From positions 5,482,545-5,546,544 of the forward strand of contig NW_024724368.1 in NCBI RefSeq assembly GCF_018991925.1: a stretch of DNA of 64,000 bases. The letters are read 5' to 3'. The stretch's first letter is position 1; each line of letters starts with the position of its first letter. Both the position numbers and the translations under genes were made by a program. Source of the stretch: Homarus americanus. Taxonomy: Eukaryota > Arthropoda > Malacostraca > Decapoda > Nephropidae. Of the stretch, positions 48,649-63,276 are shown one piece after another. Under the pieces are notes generated by a model. The model saw only the letters and a program-made list of their open reading frames with translations. It was not told where the DNA came from and did not search any database.

Positions 48649-48915
48649 TCACTCCAGCCTCTGCAGGAAGAAGGGGATGAGGGTCTGAGGTCGACCGCAA
48701 TCCGGGATGAATTTGCCTCCGGACTGGACACACAAGTCGGCGCAGAGGCCGCCCTTGAAGTGGTCGTGGTACATGATCTTACACTGGGCACAGTTCTTGA
48801 TACAGACGGAGACCTTGTTGGCAGCGGCGGCGGCAGACGGAAGCAGCAGCAACGCCATCAGCATCACGCTCAGCACCAGCAGGACCGACACAACGACCTT
48901 TCTGGAGCCAACCAT
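48649..48915 (-). CDS. EH: Eclosion hormone precursor
   Basis: An 88-residue precursor from ATG 48915-48913 to TAA/stop at 48649-48651. The first ~30 residues form a strong signal peptide (VVVSVLLVLSVMLMALLLL core, then a small-residue AAAA cleavage area). The mature part carries the six cysteines of eclosion hormone with exact family spacing: C38-x3-C42-x2-C45-x12-C58-x3-C62-x10-C73, including VCIKNCAQCK, the FKGGLCADLC segment and GGKFIPDC. It ends hydrophobic (LIPFFLQRLE). In insects this neuropeptide triggers ecdysis through a receptor guanylyl cyclase; in crustaceans it is part of the moult neuropeptide set. GGCTGGCAG just before AATGG (acceptor ending 48917) suggests a 5' UTR intron. 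No coding intron is needed. Confidence 0.95.
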   Translation of the reverse strand: MVGSRKVVVSVLLVLSVMLMALLLLPSAAAAANKVSVCIKNCAQCKIMYHDHFKGGLCADLCVQSGGKFIPDCGRPQTLIPFFLQRLE

Positions 48916-52259
<3,344 letters not shown>

Positions 52260-53140
52260 ATTCAAGCTCTTTGCAGCACTAGTAAAATATTGGAAAGGAT
52301 GAAACATTGGCTCAAAGACAGGAATCAGGAATAGTTCTCAACTAAATAGAATCAGGCTGAAAAAGTTCTGAGTGGAGTACCGCAGGGATCCAGCTTGAGA
52401 CCTTCCTTCTTTGGGATCTACAACAACTATTGACGAAAATATCTCCAGCGTCACCATGAAGTTACTGACAATGCCAAGATTATTGAAAAGTTATTAAGTC
52501 ATGAAGACCTTACATAAATTCCAAATGTTTGAATGAATTCTTAAAATGGTCGATTCATTGGCAAATGCCATTAAAATAATAAAATGTACAATATAGTCAA
52601 AAGTATAACCACTCTGCTGATAGTATTTTCCTGACGTCTGCACTTACGGCAAGGGACCTGCGCGTCGTTGTCGAGAACAGCAACAAATGGGGGACCGGTG
52701 AAAAATAAAGAACGCCTCTCTGAGAATATTTGTTTGCACAGGAAAATAATCGATTGGCTCTGTATATTCTTTGGGTTGCTACATATAGAGGCCACACCTA
52801 CTGCAATACTGGTGAAATACTATACCTCAGTGACTATAAATATTCCTCTAATTAGACGCTTTGATTATTTAAATAAGCTAAAGACTTCAGGAGTGAAGAC
52901 TCTTCAAACAAGTCACGACTGATCTCGTATAAGAACATTTGAGGTCCTAAACAAAATCTAAAACACAAAATCTATTTCTTCAAGCTGTCGAAGGTAACCG
53001 AAACAAGCGGCCATAGATGCAAGACGTGATACGGAACACATGAAAGACAGTTCATCTTCACTATGGAGCAGCCAATCTAGTAAGATGTTTAGGAACAAAA
53101 ATTCTGTTAACTTTTGTATTAACTTAGATAAAATCATTGG
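52260..53140 (+). pseudogene. Decayed CR1/L2-like LINE reverse transcriptase
   Basis: Broken frames give SGVPQGSSLRPSFFGIYNN (the SGVPQGSxLGPxLFxIYxND box) at about 52376-52430, a relic of the catalytic site as VTDNAKIIEKLLSHED, then ARDLRVVVENSNK (the xxxDLGVVVxxxLK box) near 52650-52685. Later segments are only weakly recognisable. Many stops make it an old, dead copy. Confidence 0.6.
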
Positions 53141-54079
53141 GTAAATGGGTCGAAAATAAATAAATCAGAGTTCTAATAAGGATTCCACATCAGATTTCTG
53201 GACTAAAAAGTGGTGTATGTAGACGGTCTGGCGGGTGTGTTTTAAAAGATATTAACTCGCAAGTCCGAACACGAATTCTAATTTCCCATTTGAATACTAA
53301 AGACACATATGAGCAATAATATATTTTCGAAATATAAATATTTTTGGTTAACGTTATGGCTTTCTTCCCTCCCTGACGTATGAATAGGAGGAAAGTGAAA
53401 GTATGTCAGATCTTCGCCGTTAGGAAATCCAAAAATAATTGACGACTAAACCCTCAGGCAGCTGGTGTGGGACGGACTCAAGAGTTGATGTCAGTCAGTA
53501 TCGATCCCGCCAACACCAGGTCAAGTCGCACCTTGTTACTCTCTGAACCCCCGAGACTTGTGAGCTAATTCTCGTTTAATGAGGAGGTGTATAAGGGACA
53601 TGACTCTAAGCTCCAAGAACTAATGAACACTCTAATTAAATGTTAGTTAATTACTGTATAGTGAAGCAAACTTAATAGGAAATCGTTCGATACTTTAGAA
53701 TGTGTCTTATTTTTTGTTCACGTACAGTGTATTTGATTACATGACGTTAATAAAAAAGATGGCTGAAAAAATAGCATCAGATATTAGAGCGAACTTCAAC
53801 AGTCAAAAACTAAATCATTCTACTGAGAAATTGATTTGCATTAAATCCCATTTAATAAAATTTTTACCTATCAATTTTTGTGGGATAAATTAGTTCTCGA
53901 AGTGTCATCTAAATCTACTCAAGTTATCGTAATATATTTTGAATAGTTAAGGATAATCTCTCTCTCTCTCTGAGTTACTATTCCTGCCATATATATCAAC
54001 TTAAATAACCTCCAAGGATCAACTTATCACACATTCACCTTTTTTATATAGGTACTTTACATCCCGAAGAAAGACGTAG
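53141..54079. other. Intergenic, no feature recognised
   Basis: CT run at 53958-53971; nothing else supported. Confidence 0.45.
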
Positions 54080-54412
54080 CTCTCCACATATCGCTACAGA
54101 AGGCCACATATTGATACGCAAGGCCATATAAACAGAAGCGATATGGAAGTCACATAAAAAAGGTTGCAATGAGAAGCCACATACAAGACCCACAAAGAAT
54201 AGGTCACAAGAACGCCACCACTCAAACAGATAGTGGACCAAAGCTGAGGCCACATAGAATCACTTAAGGAGGCCGAATAAGGAAAAGCCACATCATAGAG
54301 GCCACACTTAAAAAACACAAAAAGAGGCCATACGAAGCCATTTAATGAAGCGCCGTAATGAATCCACATTATGATGGCCACAGTAGGAGGGAGGCCACGT
54401 ATAAACACTCTT
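54080..54412. repeat. Degenerate AGGCCACAT repeat
   Basis: About a dozen loose units each carrying GGCCACAT or GAAGCCACAT with variable spacers. Confidence 0.65.
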
Positions 54413-54539
54413 ACCGTCGAACACTAGAGGCTACTACTCCCTGTTAAACCATCCGTCTCTCGTAGGCTCATGCTGGTGATGCCCCTGTCTTCTGCAGTAG
54501 TTGGGAGGAAAGAGGGATATGACCTAAGTAGATTATTCA

Positions 54540-55140
54540 CGATGAAGACAGAGAAAAGAAGAGGAACAAGAGTATAAGACTGAGATAGATGATGAAGGGG
54601 TCAGAGAAACAGAGAGATAGGGGTTTGGGTGTAGTGAATTGGAAGTGGTGAATGTTTGTGTTTACGTTTGGGCGGGAAAAGGATTAATTTTAGGTGTTTT
54701 AGGATAAATTAAAAAGGGATTTGAAGGGAATCAAGCTCGTGAGTATTCTGAGGAAATTTAAGTTACTTTAAATCTTCTGTTTTAGGTATCTCTGGGAAGG
54801 ATTTTAAATTAATGCTAAAAAAGAGGAGGTAAGATTTATGAGGATTGTGAATGAGGTGGTAAGGTTGTGTGTGTGCGTAAGGAAGGAGAGGGTTTGAAGG
54901 GTGACACGTCGACCTTAGAATATTGACAGTAACGAGGAAATGGATTATCAACTTCCTGAAGAGAAATATAAACAAAGTTTCTCTCTTCCTTAATATTCGG
55001 ATGTTTAGGACAGGACACAACTCAGAGAGAGGTGATGAAGAACAAGAGAAACATGAAGAGAGGTGATACAGTAAGGGGAATAGGGGAAGAAGATAACAAA
55101 CTAATACAGACAAAGGAAGATAGCAAATGAAGAAAAAAAA
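54540..55140. repeat. Purine-rich (A/G) tract
   Basis: Plus strand is strongly A/G-biased with GAGAGGTGAT-type local repeats. The 156-codon minus-strand ORF (Phe/Leu/Ser-rich) is compositional. Confidence 0.65.
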
Positions 55141-56297
55141 TTTAATAATACACCAAAAAGGAATGAAAGAACATGAACAAACAGAAAACAGGAGAAAATC
55201 ATGACAGACTGAGAAAGATGTGACTCTAGACACACAAAACTGGAGACAGATGAAGGTAGAGTCACCAGGTGTCTGTCAGTGAGGACCTGCAGGAAAAAAA
55301 CACAGAATATGTTAGTCAGGTCGTGTAATATACGAACTAGTAAGACCAAAATAGCTTATGTGACTATATTACCAATTAGAAGAAAAAAAGAGGACAGAAG
55401 GTAAAAAGAATATCCTATTATGAAATACGAACACTTTTGTCTCCAAGTTCCCTGTGAATTTTGTTTGTGGTATTTAATTTCAACATCTGTTTACATTAAT
55501 TTCTGTCATGACTTACCGTGTATACAGTTACCAGTCTGTGTACAGCTAGTGAAAATGGCTCTCCTCTCCTCTCTCTCTCCCTACCTAACTAAGATTCAGG
55601 TGTATGTCGGAATGCAGTAAGTTAAGAGTGTCTGCTATCCAATATAACTTACATTTCATAAAAAAAAAATCTACCTCACTTGCGGAACAGATAATGGAGC
55701 CTCATCTGTTGGAAGGGCAGGTAATAAAAGACTCACCTGTAGAGCGTGTTAGCGAGGATTTCCCGTCAAGTAGAGCGTCGCCAGTGGACCTGCCAGGGAG
55801 AGAAAGAGCAAAGTGAACCAACCAGTAATAACCTGTTGATGAACCACCCTACTAATGATCCATCTTAGCCAATTATTTTTGCCAACAAGATGAATAAGTT
55901 AAGTGAACAAAATAAACGTCTTTTTAACAACTGTAATTACTTGTATAAACAGGCACAACAACCATTGCTGTTTACTTGAAAAAAAAAATTGTAAAACTCT
56001 TCTACAGGTTAAAACACTTGTAAATCAGGCATTAAATTAGATTGGATCTGAAGGTTAGATAATATTTCTTAAGTTAAAAGCCATTACCTTCACTCTTTAA
56101 GGTCTATCCATAAATCAACAACTTAAATTTGCATGCTAATGAAAACGGACCGACTATAAATATTTACTTTGTTCTGGCCCTGTAGTGTACCCCACAGTGG
56201 CCATGTCCGTATTTACTCTTTATATTGTGCTTGATCAAAGAGGCAGAGAGAAATAAATGCTTTATTTTATCATTAAAGAATATGAATTTATGGCCAA
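55141..56297. other. Intergenic, no feature recognised
   Basis: No supported exon. Confidence 0.45.
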
Positions 56298-56543
56298 TAT
56301 ACTACACTACACTACACCACACTACACCACACTACACTACACTACACTACACTACACTACACTACACTACACTACACTACACTACACTACACACACTACA
56401 CTACACCACACTACACACACTACACTACACCACACTACACTACACCACACTACACTACACTACACTACACTACACCACACTACACTACACTACACTACAC
56501 TACACCACACTACACTACACCACACTACACTACACTACACTAT
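56298..56543. repeat. (CACTA)n array
   Basis: About 48 units of CACTA with CACCA and CACAC variants; Leu/His/Tyr/Thr ORFs are artefacts. Confidence 0.95.
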
Positions 56544-56677
56544 CAAAGAACCAACTTGTATGTCACACATTTCATCACATTACCAGCACACGAACTTTGA
56601 ATCAACTTGGTCTATGTACTTAATAAAGTGTCATACGTCTTCATGCTTAGTATATCATGACCATATATGTTCGACAA

Positions 56678-56705
56678 AACACACACACACACACACACAC
56701 ACACG
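56678..56705. repeat. (AC)n microsatellite
   Basis: About 13 units. Confidence 0.95.
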
Positions 56706-56849
56706 GTTAATCAAATAACTTGCTAAACTTTACAATACACAAACAGACACACATATGCACACAAACAGCCTCCCTCCCTCCCCCCACACGCACAGTAACT
56801 AAATGACTAGTCAATATTTCACAACAAACTTCCTCGGTGAAGAAACCAG

Positions 56850-56975
56850 ACGTCATCGAATCAAACCAATCAGGGTCTTAGGTGACGGTCTCTGATTGGC
56901 TACAGAAGGAAAACCTCCTTTTGTAACCAATCAGTGACCGTCACCTGAGACCCTGATTGGTTGATTCGATGACGT
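56850..56975. promoter_or_regulatory. Near-perfect 60-bp-arm palindrome with four CCAAT boxes
   Basis: Arms 56850-56910 and 56916-56975 pair with one indel and about five mismatches. Each arm has two CCAAT boxes in opposite directions (CCAATCAG / CTGATTGG) and an end resembling a CRE (TGACGT). A TATTTAAAG box follows 15 bp later. I take it as an upstream promoter element, but a MITE cannot be excluded. Confidence 0.55.
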
Positions 56976-56989
56976 TGGAAACAGGAAGT

Positions 56990-57137
56990 TATTTAAAGCG
57001 AGGTACTGAGCGCGTCTTACACTCACTATACCTTGAGGTGTCAGTTACGTGTTTTAAGACTTAATAATTATAGCCGCAACCTTGACAACACAGTACCTCT
57101 ATGTAATGTAAATTAGTTAAGGATTTTTTTACCCAGG
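56990..57137 (+). promoter_or_regulatory. Candidate promoter and non-coding first exon of an unidentified gene
   Basis: TATTTAAAG at 56990-56998, initiator-like TCACT at 57023-57027 (35 bp), and a possible donor CCCAG|GTTAAG at about 57138. No matching coding exon is recognised downstream within the window. Confidence 0.35.
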
Positions 57138-57164
57138 TTAAGGTTTTTTTTTCAGAATAAGAAC

Positions 57165-57975
57165 ACAAAAGCAAATAAGCTAAGACAACGAAAATAATGA
57201 GATACACAACCTAAAAAACACATAATTCAAACCAATAACACAAAATTCAACACAAAACCACAAAAGAGACTGACCAACACATATCACAATAATGTAACAC
57301 ACGGCATAATTCAAAGCATCATATACAACAATTCAAAGCAACACAGATCACTAAGTAATGTAACACACACATGATTGCAACACATTACACGAAACAATGC
57401 AACACAATAAAAACCAACACAAATATATTACATAACTCATCTCGCATCACAACACAAAATACAACTTTATCAACAAACACAAGCAATACACATAATAACG
57501 CAACACAAAACGGAAAGAATGTAGCAAAGAAACACAAAAAGAATTCCATACACAATGAAGAGGGCTAACACACGTCAAAAGCCACAGTGCAACACAAAAA
57601 TTAACAAAACATAAAACACTGCAATACACACATCCCAGAGCAACATACAATACAAATGATGACATAAGCCAATGCAACACAAAACACGGCGCAATGCAAC
57701 AGAATACAAAACAATACACTTCACAAAACAACGCACCTCACAATACAAAGGAAAACAACACAAACACTATATAATGCACTCAGCAACACAGTACAACACA
57801 GAAAACATATTATAAACTTCCCTTTTCATACCACAACACAAGACACTGTAACACACAACACTAACGACTCAAATACTACAACACAAGTATAATACACCCC
57901 ACAACACACAACACATAATACACATTGCAATACACTGAGCCATACAAGGTAGTCTGCAACACCAAGAAATGTACA
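57165..57975. repeat. A/C-rich, G-poor tract of about 800 bp
   Basis: ACAACACAAA-like phrases dominate the plus strand without a fixed period. Minus-strand Cys/Val/Leu ORFs are compositional. Confidence 0.8.
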
Positions 57976-58940
57976 TCACAAAACACTATGCAGCAAACTA
58001 TGCATAACTATGTAGTTGACAAAGCAAAACAAAGGACAAACTGCACTCGACAGTTCGCCTCTCCCTGCATACGACGACATTCACTACAGACTAAAATAAT
58101 GAACTTCCTATAATACATAACTTAATCCTGGTCGTCCCTCGAGGTCGTGCATGTCCGGTCGTTGATGTGGTGGTGTAACCCTCGACGTGGATTGATTCAC
58201 TTAGAGTGTAGGAGCTGCCACCAATAAAACAACCACGATGTGAGTTAGGGATGTGTGTAGCCCTGTGTCTTGGTGTAGCAGCTGCCACCCAAAAAAACTG
58301 ACAGACTCTTAGTTAGCAAGGCGTAAACCCAGGAAGATCGAACGGCTTGCTAATCGTGCTGGCTGATTACTACCCGGGGAACACAATCATATAATCGATA
58401 TGAACCCAGGTCCCCAGTCACAGCTGGGTCCAAGACACAAAGGGACAAAGCCTACCCAAAGTACCGTCCTGGTAATTGATGCTGGGACCACTCACCTACG
58501 GGGAGTGTTACACCACAAAATAATTCACCAAGAATAATAAAAGAATTCACTTATCCAAAAATAAATCGACACAAAAAAACACCACAGAAAACGTAGAATT
58601 TAATGTATTCAATAACACACCCCTCACCACAAAGTATTACGCAACACACGAGATAAAACATAACTAAACACAAAAGAACACAATACACTAGAAGATAACA
58701 CGCACCAAACACACAATATACAGGGAGAGGGCGACCCAGCAAGTTGTTGGTGACCCCCTGATGAGATTTGTAGGCACTAGCTTGACCGAAAGCACCGACT
58801 GATTCAATAATGTCCAGCCAGGTCGACATTTCTCTCTTCTTGTCTGTCTCCCGCCTCTCTCTCGCAGTGGCAGACGATGCCTTTCTTCTGCAGTACTCAC
58901 AGAACTAGTGTGAGTGATAGACATGAAGATTTTATTTTTT
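57976..58940. other. Intergenic, no gene recognised
   Basis: A degenerate duplication containing GTAG(G/C)AGCTGCCACC at 58209 and 58276. No exon supported. Confidence 0.4.
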
Positions 58941-58947
58941 CTGGTTA

Positions 58948-59010
58948 CGGTGGTGGAATGGTTGTCGTATTGGGTTGGCAGTCTATTCGTCTCGGGTTCG
59001 ATTCTACATT
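58948..59010 (+). mobile_element. tRNA-derived SINE-like head
   Basis: A-box-like TGGTGGAATGG at 58951-58961 and B-box GGTTCGATTC at 58995-59004 with tRNA-like spacing. Stems do not pair fully, so it is more likely a SINE or tRNA relic than a tRNA gene. Confidence 0.45.
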
Positions 59011-59189
59011 GAGGAGGCAGTGTGAGCTACTTATATCTGGTGTGGGAGTCAGAGACGGTATAACTATATCACTATCAGTTGGTAGTAAGCACTCAATAAG
59101 TTCACAAACTTCTAGTCTATAGTTGGAGATTTACCTATCATGTCTCGACCTGTCTTTGATAAGTGACGCCAGGCCCGCATGATGACACA

Positions 59190-59482
59190 GGTGGCGAACA
59201 ACAGGTGACATAGGTGAGGAATAACAGGTGAAACAGGTAAACAATAGCAGGTGACACGGGTGAGCAATAACAGGTGACACAGGTAAGGAATAACAGATGG
59301 CACAGGTGAGTAATAACAGGTGACACAGGTGAGGAATAACAGGTGACACAGGTGAGGAATAACAGGTGACACAGATGAGGAATAACAGGTGACACATATA
59401 AGGAATAACAGGTGACAGGTGAGGAATTACAGGTGACAGACGTGAGGAATTACAGGTGACACAGGTAAGGAATAACGGGAGA
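59190..59482. repeat. 24-bp minisatellite, forward orientation
   Basis: About twelve copies built on GGTGACACAGGTGAGGAATA. The inverse array is at 60714-61022. Confidence 0.92.
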
Positions 59483-60713
59483 CTCATCAATATATCATGG
59501 TGCACTAGACCAGCCTGGCTTGAGTACAGGTCATACGTCCTGGACACACCCTCATATGTACCTCCTTCAGTCCATAACAAGGTGAAATAAATAATTAAGT
59601 GTTGTGGTGGGAATTTTTCGAACTATAAAAAACAATTCACTGTCCACGTGTTATTCATTAATTAATGGCTAATACGTCCTGAGCTGAGTGTCAAACATCC
59701 TTTCCATCACGACTCGGGTTGTATAGTTTAGTGTGGAAAAGTCAAAATAGACTCGTTAAGTCTGGGAAATTACAGGTATAATTGGTGGAACTGTGAGTCA
59801 GTGTGGTTTGGCGGCAATTACCATGAGTCATCCACAATAAAACATTCAACATTACAGGCTCACGTCTCACCCCAGGCCGCCGCTGTCGCCGTTATTAATT
59901 AAAGAATGTCTATCGGCGTTAATAATCCCTCACACAGTGATGTCAGTCCACCAGCATGTTTGATCTCAATCATGTTCAGGTATAACAATAATTTGATGAG
60001 GACATAACTGGATGTGTTGTACGAGAACTGAGTAAATGTCCATTACCCTGAGGACCCCTGGGCTTAGGACGCTGAAGTTAGTTGAACTTTATTTTCACAG
60101 CAGAAGATTGTGCATTCGAGGATCAGCGTGATCTTCAAATTTTACGAGTGAGCTGAACGTTTTGGTAAATAACGCCATTGCCTGAAAGAGTTCTAATCTT
60201 ACATCGCCAGGTAACACGTCCGGACCCAACATTAACCTGTTGCATGTTTACTGTATTCGGTCCCGTCTAAGCAATGGGTGAGTTTTTGTTAATCTTTCGC
60301 CAGTGGAAGAAGTCTTATCAGAATAATATGGGCGAGATAATAGCCATATTTATTCTCAGAAGTGACGCTTATTGTGATAAAATTATGCTTAATAAATAAC
60401 CAAACATACCACATTACCCCCTATACGTATTCGCACAACGCCTCTGCCGGGCATCACACAATAGATGCCAGGGATCGCCAGCTCTTGCTTCCCTCAGTAG
60501 CCATGAACTTCTCCATGCTGTAGATGCCAACAATGTTTTTATCTCGTATTACCTGCACCGTAACGGTATTCTTTGTTGTCGTGCATTGTCGTGTGGCACA
60601 GCACCACAGCGGTCACCTACACGATGACTGCAGTATGTTTATAATGGAGCTTAAAAGACAAAATTGTACAATATTTGATAAAAAATGATTGACAAGTGAA
60701 GGGGATGGAAGAC
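59483..60713. other. Spacer between two inverted minisatellites
   Basis: No coding exon or repeat recognised. Confidence 0.5.
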
Positions 60714-61022
60714 GTGTCACCTGTTATTCCTCACCTGTGTCACTTGTTATTCCTCACCTGTGTCACCTATTATTCCTCACCTGTGTCACTTGTTATTCCT
60801 CACCTGTGTCACCTATTATTCCTCACCTGTGTCACTTGTTATTCCTCACCTGTGTCACCTGTTATTCCTTCCCTGTGTCACTTGTTATTCCTCACCTGTG
60901 TCACCTGTTATTTATCACCTCTACCACCTGTTATTCCTCACCTGTGTCATCTGTTACACCTCATCTGTGTCATCTGTTATTCCTCATCTGTGTCACCTGT
61001 CGATCCTCACCTGTGTCATCTG
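60714..61022. repeat. 24-bp minisatellite, inverted orientation
   Basis: About thirteen copies of TATTCCTCACCTGTGTCACC, the exact reverse complement of the 59190-59482 unit. Confidence 0.92.
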
Positions 61023-62188
61023 AACTATGCTGTTAAGTTTCTACATTGTATGACAACCATATCCCATGGTCGACCCAAGACGTAAACAGATGGTACCCAT
61101 TAAATGCACTTTGTCTTTATATATCACGTGGTTCTATTTAATTCACATGGGTCTTGTTTACATCACATGAGTCTTGTTTGTGTTAAATAGTTGTCTCTGC
61201 GTCAAATTGTTGTTGGGGTGAAGGTGGGTAAGATACTCCCACGGTTACTGTAATAATTCTGTCGTCAGTATGGGTTGGGTCATGGTATCCACAAGTAGAA
61301 TTCATTGTTTTTTGTAGAATGCGGGGTTGACTCAGCATCTTTGTCCGAAAAGGAAGAGTTCAAATTCTTTTTAGCCATAAAAGGTATAATTGGACGCCTC
61401 ACTCCAGCATCCGACCCACCTAACCACTTCACTAGCCTGGCCCACCGCGGGGTTACCGAGGGGGTCAAGATGGGGCCTCTCACCAGTATAATAACACACA
61501 CCCGCATCAGTAGTCATTATTAAGGCGTTCCCGGTATTACGATGAGTGAGTTGGGACCCCGGAACACTATCACCCATGGCGTACGTGTTCGAGGGGCGTT
61601 GGATGTGGCAAAACAACACAGCAGTTGATAATGTTAATAAACAGTTTGGATCAGTATCGAAGGTGAGGTGAGGCGAGCATCACCACAGTCTGCAATGGCC
61701 AGGTTTCTCACCGGCATCGAAAGTAGTAAGTGGGACAGGTAATAAAGTGAGGCACTCTATTATTACGACTCCAGGACGACCATCACGATTCATAGACTAC
61801 CAGTAGAGTAGCAGGGTGAGGTGAAAACGTACCTAAGGCGCTGAGACCAGGGGGGCCAGTGATGGAGCGGAGAACAACACTCACAGACACACTCGACTTG
61901 GCAGTAACTGGAAAGTCAGGCTCTTGCGTCACTGTAGCTCCATCTTACGTGTGCTAAGACCCCCAAGTGTGGTAAACTTGTCTTAAAGAAAACGCTGGCG
62001 GTGTCTACTATTTATATACTGTAATGTATGTTGCTCACCATGAAGTCTTGAGAACTGTTTATCTGGTTCAGTGGTAAATACTCGACTCTTAAGTTCAGTG
62101 TCTGGAGCTGCACCGCGAATCTTGAAGGTGAAAGTGCGGTCACTGACATGGGGCACCGTAGTCATGTTACTCTGTCGTTTGTTACACA
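61023..62188. other. Intergenic, no feature recognised
   Basis: No supported gene. Confidence 0.45.
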
Positions 62189-62925
62189 ACCACAGTGATC
62201 TGTTACACTACCACAGTGATCTGTTACACAACCACAGTGATCTGTTACACTACCACAGTGATCTGTTACACAACCACAGTGATCTGTTACACTACCACAG
62301 TGATCTGTTACACTACCACAGTGATCTGTTACACTACCACAGTGATCTGTTACACTACCACAGTGATCTGTTACACTACCACAGTGATCTGTTACACTAC
62401 CACAGTGATCTGTTACACTACCACAGTGATCTGTTACACTACCACAGTGATCTGTTACACTACCACAGTGATCTGTTACACTACCCACTACCACAGTGAT
62501 CTGTTACACTACCACAGTGATCTGTTACACTACCACAGTGATCTGTTACACTACCACAGTGATCTGTTGCACTACCACAGTGATCTGTTACACTACCACA
62601 GTGATCTGTTACACTACCACAGTGATCTGTTACACTACCACAGTGATCTGTTACACTACCACAGTGATCTGTTACACTGCCACAGTGATCAGTTACACTA
62701 CCACAGTGATCTGTTACACTACCACAGTGATCTGTTACACTACCACAGTGATCTGTTACACTACCACAGTGATCTGTTACACTACCACAATGATCTGTTA
62801 CACTACCACAGTGATCTGTTACACTACCACAGTGATCTGTTACACTACCACAGTGATCTGTTACACTACCACAGTGATCTGTTACACTACCACAGTGATC
62901 TGTTGCACTGGATCTGTTACACCTT
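62189..62925. repeat. 21-bp minisatellite, about 35 copies
   Basis: Highly uniform units of CAGTGATCTGTTACACTACC plus one base. Because 21 is a multiple of 3, long ORFs (up to 254 codons) stay open on both strands; they are not genes. Confidence 0.97.
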
Positions 62926-63249
62926 TAGCAGAAGGATTGAGGTAGTGAGAGAGTATTGAAAGAGGCGGGATAGGATAAGAGCGAGACGGTTGCTGTGGTT
63001 GGAGCAGAGGAGGGACACAAGAGATACGGGCAGTGTGAAGATGATGACAGGGGTAGTACGGTACCTTACGGTGGGGAGCGGCGAGGGAGGCGTGGTGGTG
63101 ACTGGCGCTGAGAGTGCAGGGCGCCGCCTCTTAGCTTCGCTTCCGTCACCCGCGGCTCCCAGCTGTCCTTATCCTCACCACCTGGGTCTTCCGGCTTCCT
63201 TGTAATACCCACTCTGCCTCGCACTCAGCCACTCCCCCTACTCCTTCTG
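62926..63249. other. Intergenic, no feature recognised
   Basis: G/C content is higher than average around 63060-63200. No feature supported. Confidence 0.4.
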
Positions 63250-63276
63250 ATGCAGTTGATTCTGGTGCTGTTGCTG
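63250..63276 (+). CDS. Possible first coding exon of a secreted protein (partial gene)
   Basis: ATG followed by eight codons gives MQLILVLLL, a typical start of a signal peptide, and runs straight into a donor-like GTAAGA. The rest of the gene would lie to the right, possibly outside the window. Nine codons are weak evidence and chance is a real alternative. Confidence 0.25.

Noticed and set aside
54763..55233. 156-codon Phe/Leu/Ser-rich minus-strand ORF resembling a membrane protein
   Set aside because: Complement of a purine-rich tract; hydrophobicity is a codon-composition effect.
56225..56718. 132- and 153-codon ORFs rich in Tyr/Thr/Leu/His
   Set aside because: CACTA tandem array.
58948..59010. 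Functional tRNA gene
   Set aside because: A- and B-box-like motifs are present but the acceptor and T stems do not pair well enough.
59190..61022. CRISPR-like or coding repeat arrays
   Set aside because: Units are adjacent without unique spacers, so they are ordinary minisatellites in a eukaryotic genome.
61695..61726. Possible first exon (MARFLTGIES then GTAAGT)
   Set aside because: A good donor sequence but no hydrophobic signal, promoter or partner exon; likely chance.
62195..62959. 254-codon open frame of HSDLLHY repeats
   Set aside because: It is the 21-bp minisatellite read in frame; all three plus frames and the minus strand stay open equally.
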